This document shows, piece by piece, positions 13,844 through 15,949 of a DNA stretch of 15,949 nucleotides. Every line of letters begins with the position of its first letter. The first letter of the stretch is position 1. Below the pieces are notes generated by a model. The model did not search any database. It was given only the letters and a program-made list of their open reading frames with translations, and was not told where the DNA came from. A program made the translations under genes and the position numbers. Origin of the DNA: Burkholderiales bacterium (GTDB taxonomy: Bacteria; Pseudomonadota; Gammaproteobacteria; Burkholderiales; Burkholderiaceae). The stretch covers positions 1-15,949 of the forward strand of contig CANBQJ010000070.1 of assembly GCA_947371645.1 (NCBI GenBank). Direction: 5' to 3'.

Positions 13844-15949
13844 GTGATCGTTTACCAGGCCGACAAGCGCCAGTTCGTCCACGACACATTTTCGGACTGC
13901 ATCGAATCGGTGCTGGCGCAGCAGTTCCTGCGCACCACGGGCCGGCAGGTGTCGCCGTCCGAATTCAGGGCCTGGAAAAACTCGCTCTTTGAAGTGGGCG
14001 AGGTGCTGAAAGACCCCGGCATGCCGGACGACATGGGCGTGGCGCTGGAATACACCGTGCCGCAGACGTCCAAGCGCATCGACGTGCTGCTCACGGGCAC
14101 CGACGAGGCCGGGGTGCCCAAGCTCATCATCATCGAGCTCAAGCAGTGGTCCGAGGCCCGCTTCAGCGAGAAGGACGGCATCATCTGGGCCCGCCGGGGC
14201 GGCCGCGCGGGCGAGACCGAAGGCGCCCACCCGAGCTACCAGGCCTGGTCTTATGCCGCGCTGTTGAACGATTTCAACACCGCCGTTTACGAAGGCGGCG
14301 TGGCCCTGCAGCCCTGCGCCTACCTGCACAACTACGCCCGGCGCGATGGCGTGATCGACCACCCGGCTTATGCCGCGCACATGGCGCGTGCGCCCCTGTT
14401 CCTGAAGAAGGAAGCCGACCAGCTCAAGGCCTTCATCCGCCAGCACGTGAAGCATGGTGACAGCAAGAAGCTGCTGTATCTGATCGAACATGGCCGCATC
14501 CGCCCTTCCAAAATGCTGGCCGACAGCGTGGCCGGCATGCTGCAAGGCAAGCCCGAATTTGTGTTGATCGACGACCAGAAGCTGGTGTTCGAAACCGTGC
14601 TGCAGGCCGACAAGCAGGCCCAGGCCGGCCGCAAGCAGGTGGTGATCGTGCAGGGCGGCCCGGGCACCGGCAAGACGGTGGTGGCCGTGAACCTGCTGGC
14701 CGCGCTGCTCAAGCGCCAGCGCAATGCGCGCTACGTCTCAAAGAACGCCGCGCCGCGCGAGGTGTATGCCGCGCGGCTGACGGGCAGCTTCAAGAAGAGC
14801 CACATCCACAACCTGTTCAGCGGCTCTGGCGCCTTCACCGAAAGCCCGGCCAACGCCTTTGACGTGCTGGTGGTGGACGAAGCGCACCGGCTCAACGAGA
14901 AGTCTGGCCTGTATGCCAACCTGGGCGAAAACCAGGTGAAGGAAGTGATCACCGCATCACGCTGCACCGTGTTCTTTGTGGACGACGACCAGCGCGTGAC
15001 CCTGACCGACATTGGCCACAGCGACGCCCTGCGCCAGTGGGCCCGCAGCCTGGGCGCCGAGGTGACCGAGCTGGAACTGGCTTCGCAGTTCAGGTGCAGC
15101 GGCAGCGACGGCTACCTGGCCTGGTTGGACGATGTGCTGGGCATACGCCCCACGGCCAACAACGCCAGCAACGAGCTGGATGCCCTGGGCTACCAGTTTG
15201 ACGTGCTGGACAGCCCCACCGCCTTGCACACCCTGATCGAGCAGAAGAACCGCGCGGCCAACAAGGCCCGCGTGGTGGCCGGCTACTGCTGGGGCTGGCC
15301 CAGCAAGAAAGACGCACGGGCCATGGACATTGACATGCCCGAGCACGGCTACCGCCGCCAATGGAACCTGACGCAAGACGGCAGCCTGTGGATCATGGCG
15401 CCCGAGTCTGTGGCACAGGTGGGTTGCATCCACACCTGCCAGGGCCTGGAGGTGGACCACGTGGGCGTGATCATCGGCCCCGACCTGGTTTACCGCGATG
15501 GCCGCGTGCAGACCGACTGGAAGGCCCGGGCCAAGTCAGACAAGAGCATCCGTGGCCTGAGCACGATGATGAAGCGCGACCCGCAAGCCGCGCAGGCGCT
15601 GGCCGATCGCATCATCAAGAACACTTACCGCACGCTGATGACGCGGGGCATGAAGGGTTGCCATGTGTACTGCTGCGACCCGGCGCTGGCGGCTTACCTG
15701 AGGGCCAGACTGGGCAAGCCGGTGCCAGTTGCGGCTGAGGCCGAGCTCATGCCTACGGCCAAGGTGTTGCCGCTGCGGCGGGTGACCGCGCAAGAACGGG
15801 CAGGCGGCGTGGCGGCTGTGCCGGTGGTGGACTTGAAGTTTGCGGCGGGGCACTTTTCAGCGCCGCAGGCACTGGAAGAAGGCGCTACCGACTGGGTGGA
15901 GTTGCCGGAATGGGTGAAGCCCCAGCCCGGCTTGTTTGTGGCCCAGGTG
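13844..15949 (+). CDS. DUF2075 helicase-like protein with N-terminal nuclease and start of an S24-like domain (partial)
   Basis: The reading frame is open for 702 codons and leaves the window. Residues 65-140 carry a PD-(D/E)XK pattern: ALEYTVP (Glu69), KRIDVLLTG (Asp80), IIIELKQW (Glu98, Lys100) and YQAWSY (Gln133, Tyr137), the QxxxY motif of RecB-type nucleases. A DUF2075 superfamily 1 core follows: Walker A GGPGTGKT at 271-278, VVDEAHRL at 343-350, FFVDDDQR at 377-384, ASQFRCSGSDGY at 413-424, HTCQGLEVDHVGV at 530-542 and NTYRTLMTRGMKG at 593-605. From about 661, LKFAAGHFSAPQ, DWVELPEW and GLFVAQV look like the beginning of an S24 (LexA/UmuD) domain, whose catalytic Ser and Lys would lie beyond the window. 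The start is GTG 13844; ATG 13838 is the alternative. The protein probably acts on DNA or RNA, perhaps in repair or defence, which is inference. Confidence 0.85.
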   Translation, partial: MIVYQADKRQFVHDTFSDCIESVLAQQFLRTTGRQVSPSEFRAWKNSLFEVGEVLKDPGMPDDMGVALEYTVPQTSKRIDVLLTGTDEAGVPKLIIIELKQWSEARFSEKDGIIWARRGGRAGETEGAHPSYQAWSYAALLNDFNTAVYEGGVALQPCAYLHNYARRDGVIDHPAYAAHMARAPLFLKKEADQLKAFIRQHVKHGDSKKLLYLIEHGRIRPSKMLADSVAGMLQGKPEFVLIDDQKLVFETVLQADKQAQAGRKQVVIVQGGPGTGKTVVAVNLLAALLKRQRNARYVSKNAAPREVYAARLTGSFKKSHIHNLFSGSGAFTESPANAFDVLVVDEAHRLNEKSGLYANLGENQVKEVITASRCTVFFVDDDQRVTLTDIGHSDALRQWARSLGAEVTELELASQFRCSGSDGYLAWLDDVLGIRPTANNASNELDALGYQFDVLDSPTALHTLIEQKNRAANKARVVAGYCWGWPSKKDARAMDIDMPEHGYRRQWNLTQDGSLWIMAPESVAQVGCIHTCQGLEVDHVGVIIGPDLVYRDGRVQTDWKARAKSDKSIRGLSTMMKRDPQAAQALADRIIKNTYRTLMTRGMKGCHVYCCDPALAAYLRARLGKPVPVAAEAELMPTAKVLPLRRVTAQERAGGVAAVPVVDLKFAAGHFSAPQALEEGATDWVELPEWVKPQPGLFVAQV

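Noticed and set aside
1..15949. CRISPR array, tRNA, rRNA, IS ends or attachment sites
   Set aside because: No regularly spaced repeats, cloverleaf sequence, transposase or integrase frame, or long terminal inverted repeats were seen on either strand by eye.

Overview
The window is visibly G+C-rich, with densely packed genes, G/C-ending codons and many ATGA-type overlaps. The gene families (MmcB-like nuclease, nuclease-DinG helicase, DyP peroxidase, CHASE2 protein, DUF2075 helicase) and an E. coli-type LexA box fit a betaproteobacterium, most likely Burkholderiales. That assignment is by general look only; there is no rRNA or tRNA to anchor it. I see no transposase, integrase, CRISPR array, tRNA or rRNA.

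Left end (1-3648): a doubtful 37-codon ORF is followed by a perfect small hairpin. Next comes a canonical LexA (SOS) box, then two overlapping + strand genes: a winged-helix plus PD-(D/E)XK protein resembling MmcB, and a 785-residue fusion of a RecB/Cas4-like nuclease with a DinG/XPD-type iron-sulfur helicase. Together they look like a damage-inducible DNA repair operon.

Minus-strand block (3662-6975): read in the direction of transcription, it holds an SDR oxidoreductase, a LysR regulator and a membrane-anchored M20 metallopeptidase, separated by gaps of about 65 bases. The 265-base divergent region upstream of the SDR contains a near-perfect palindromic operator (9-base arms) with extra half-sites, and a sigma70-like promoter pointing right.

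Peroxidase block (7241-11310, +): three tightly coupled genes encode two paralogous proteins of unknown function, the second with a two-helix membrane anchor, and a DyP-type haem peroxidase. An NQO1-like NAD(P)H:quinone oxidoreductase follows 95 bases later. The paralogy of the first two proteins also fixes the unusual TTG start of the first.

Sensor block (11380-13721, +): a secreted protein of unknown function is translationally coupled to a CHASE2 membrane protein that has no recognisable output domain.

Right end (13844-15949, +, runs off the window): a large DUF2075 superfamily 1 helicase-like protein with an apparent N-terminal PD-(D/E)XK nuclease. Its last visible 40 residues look like the beginning of an S24 (LexA/UmuD-like) domain. 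The window therefore holds two unrelated nuclease-helicase fusions, one under a LexA box and the other possibly carrying a LexA-like domain of its own.
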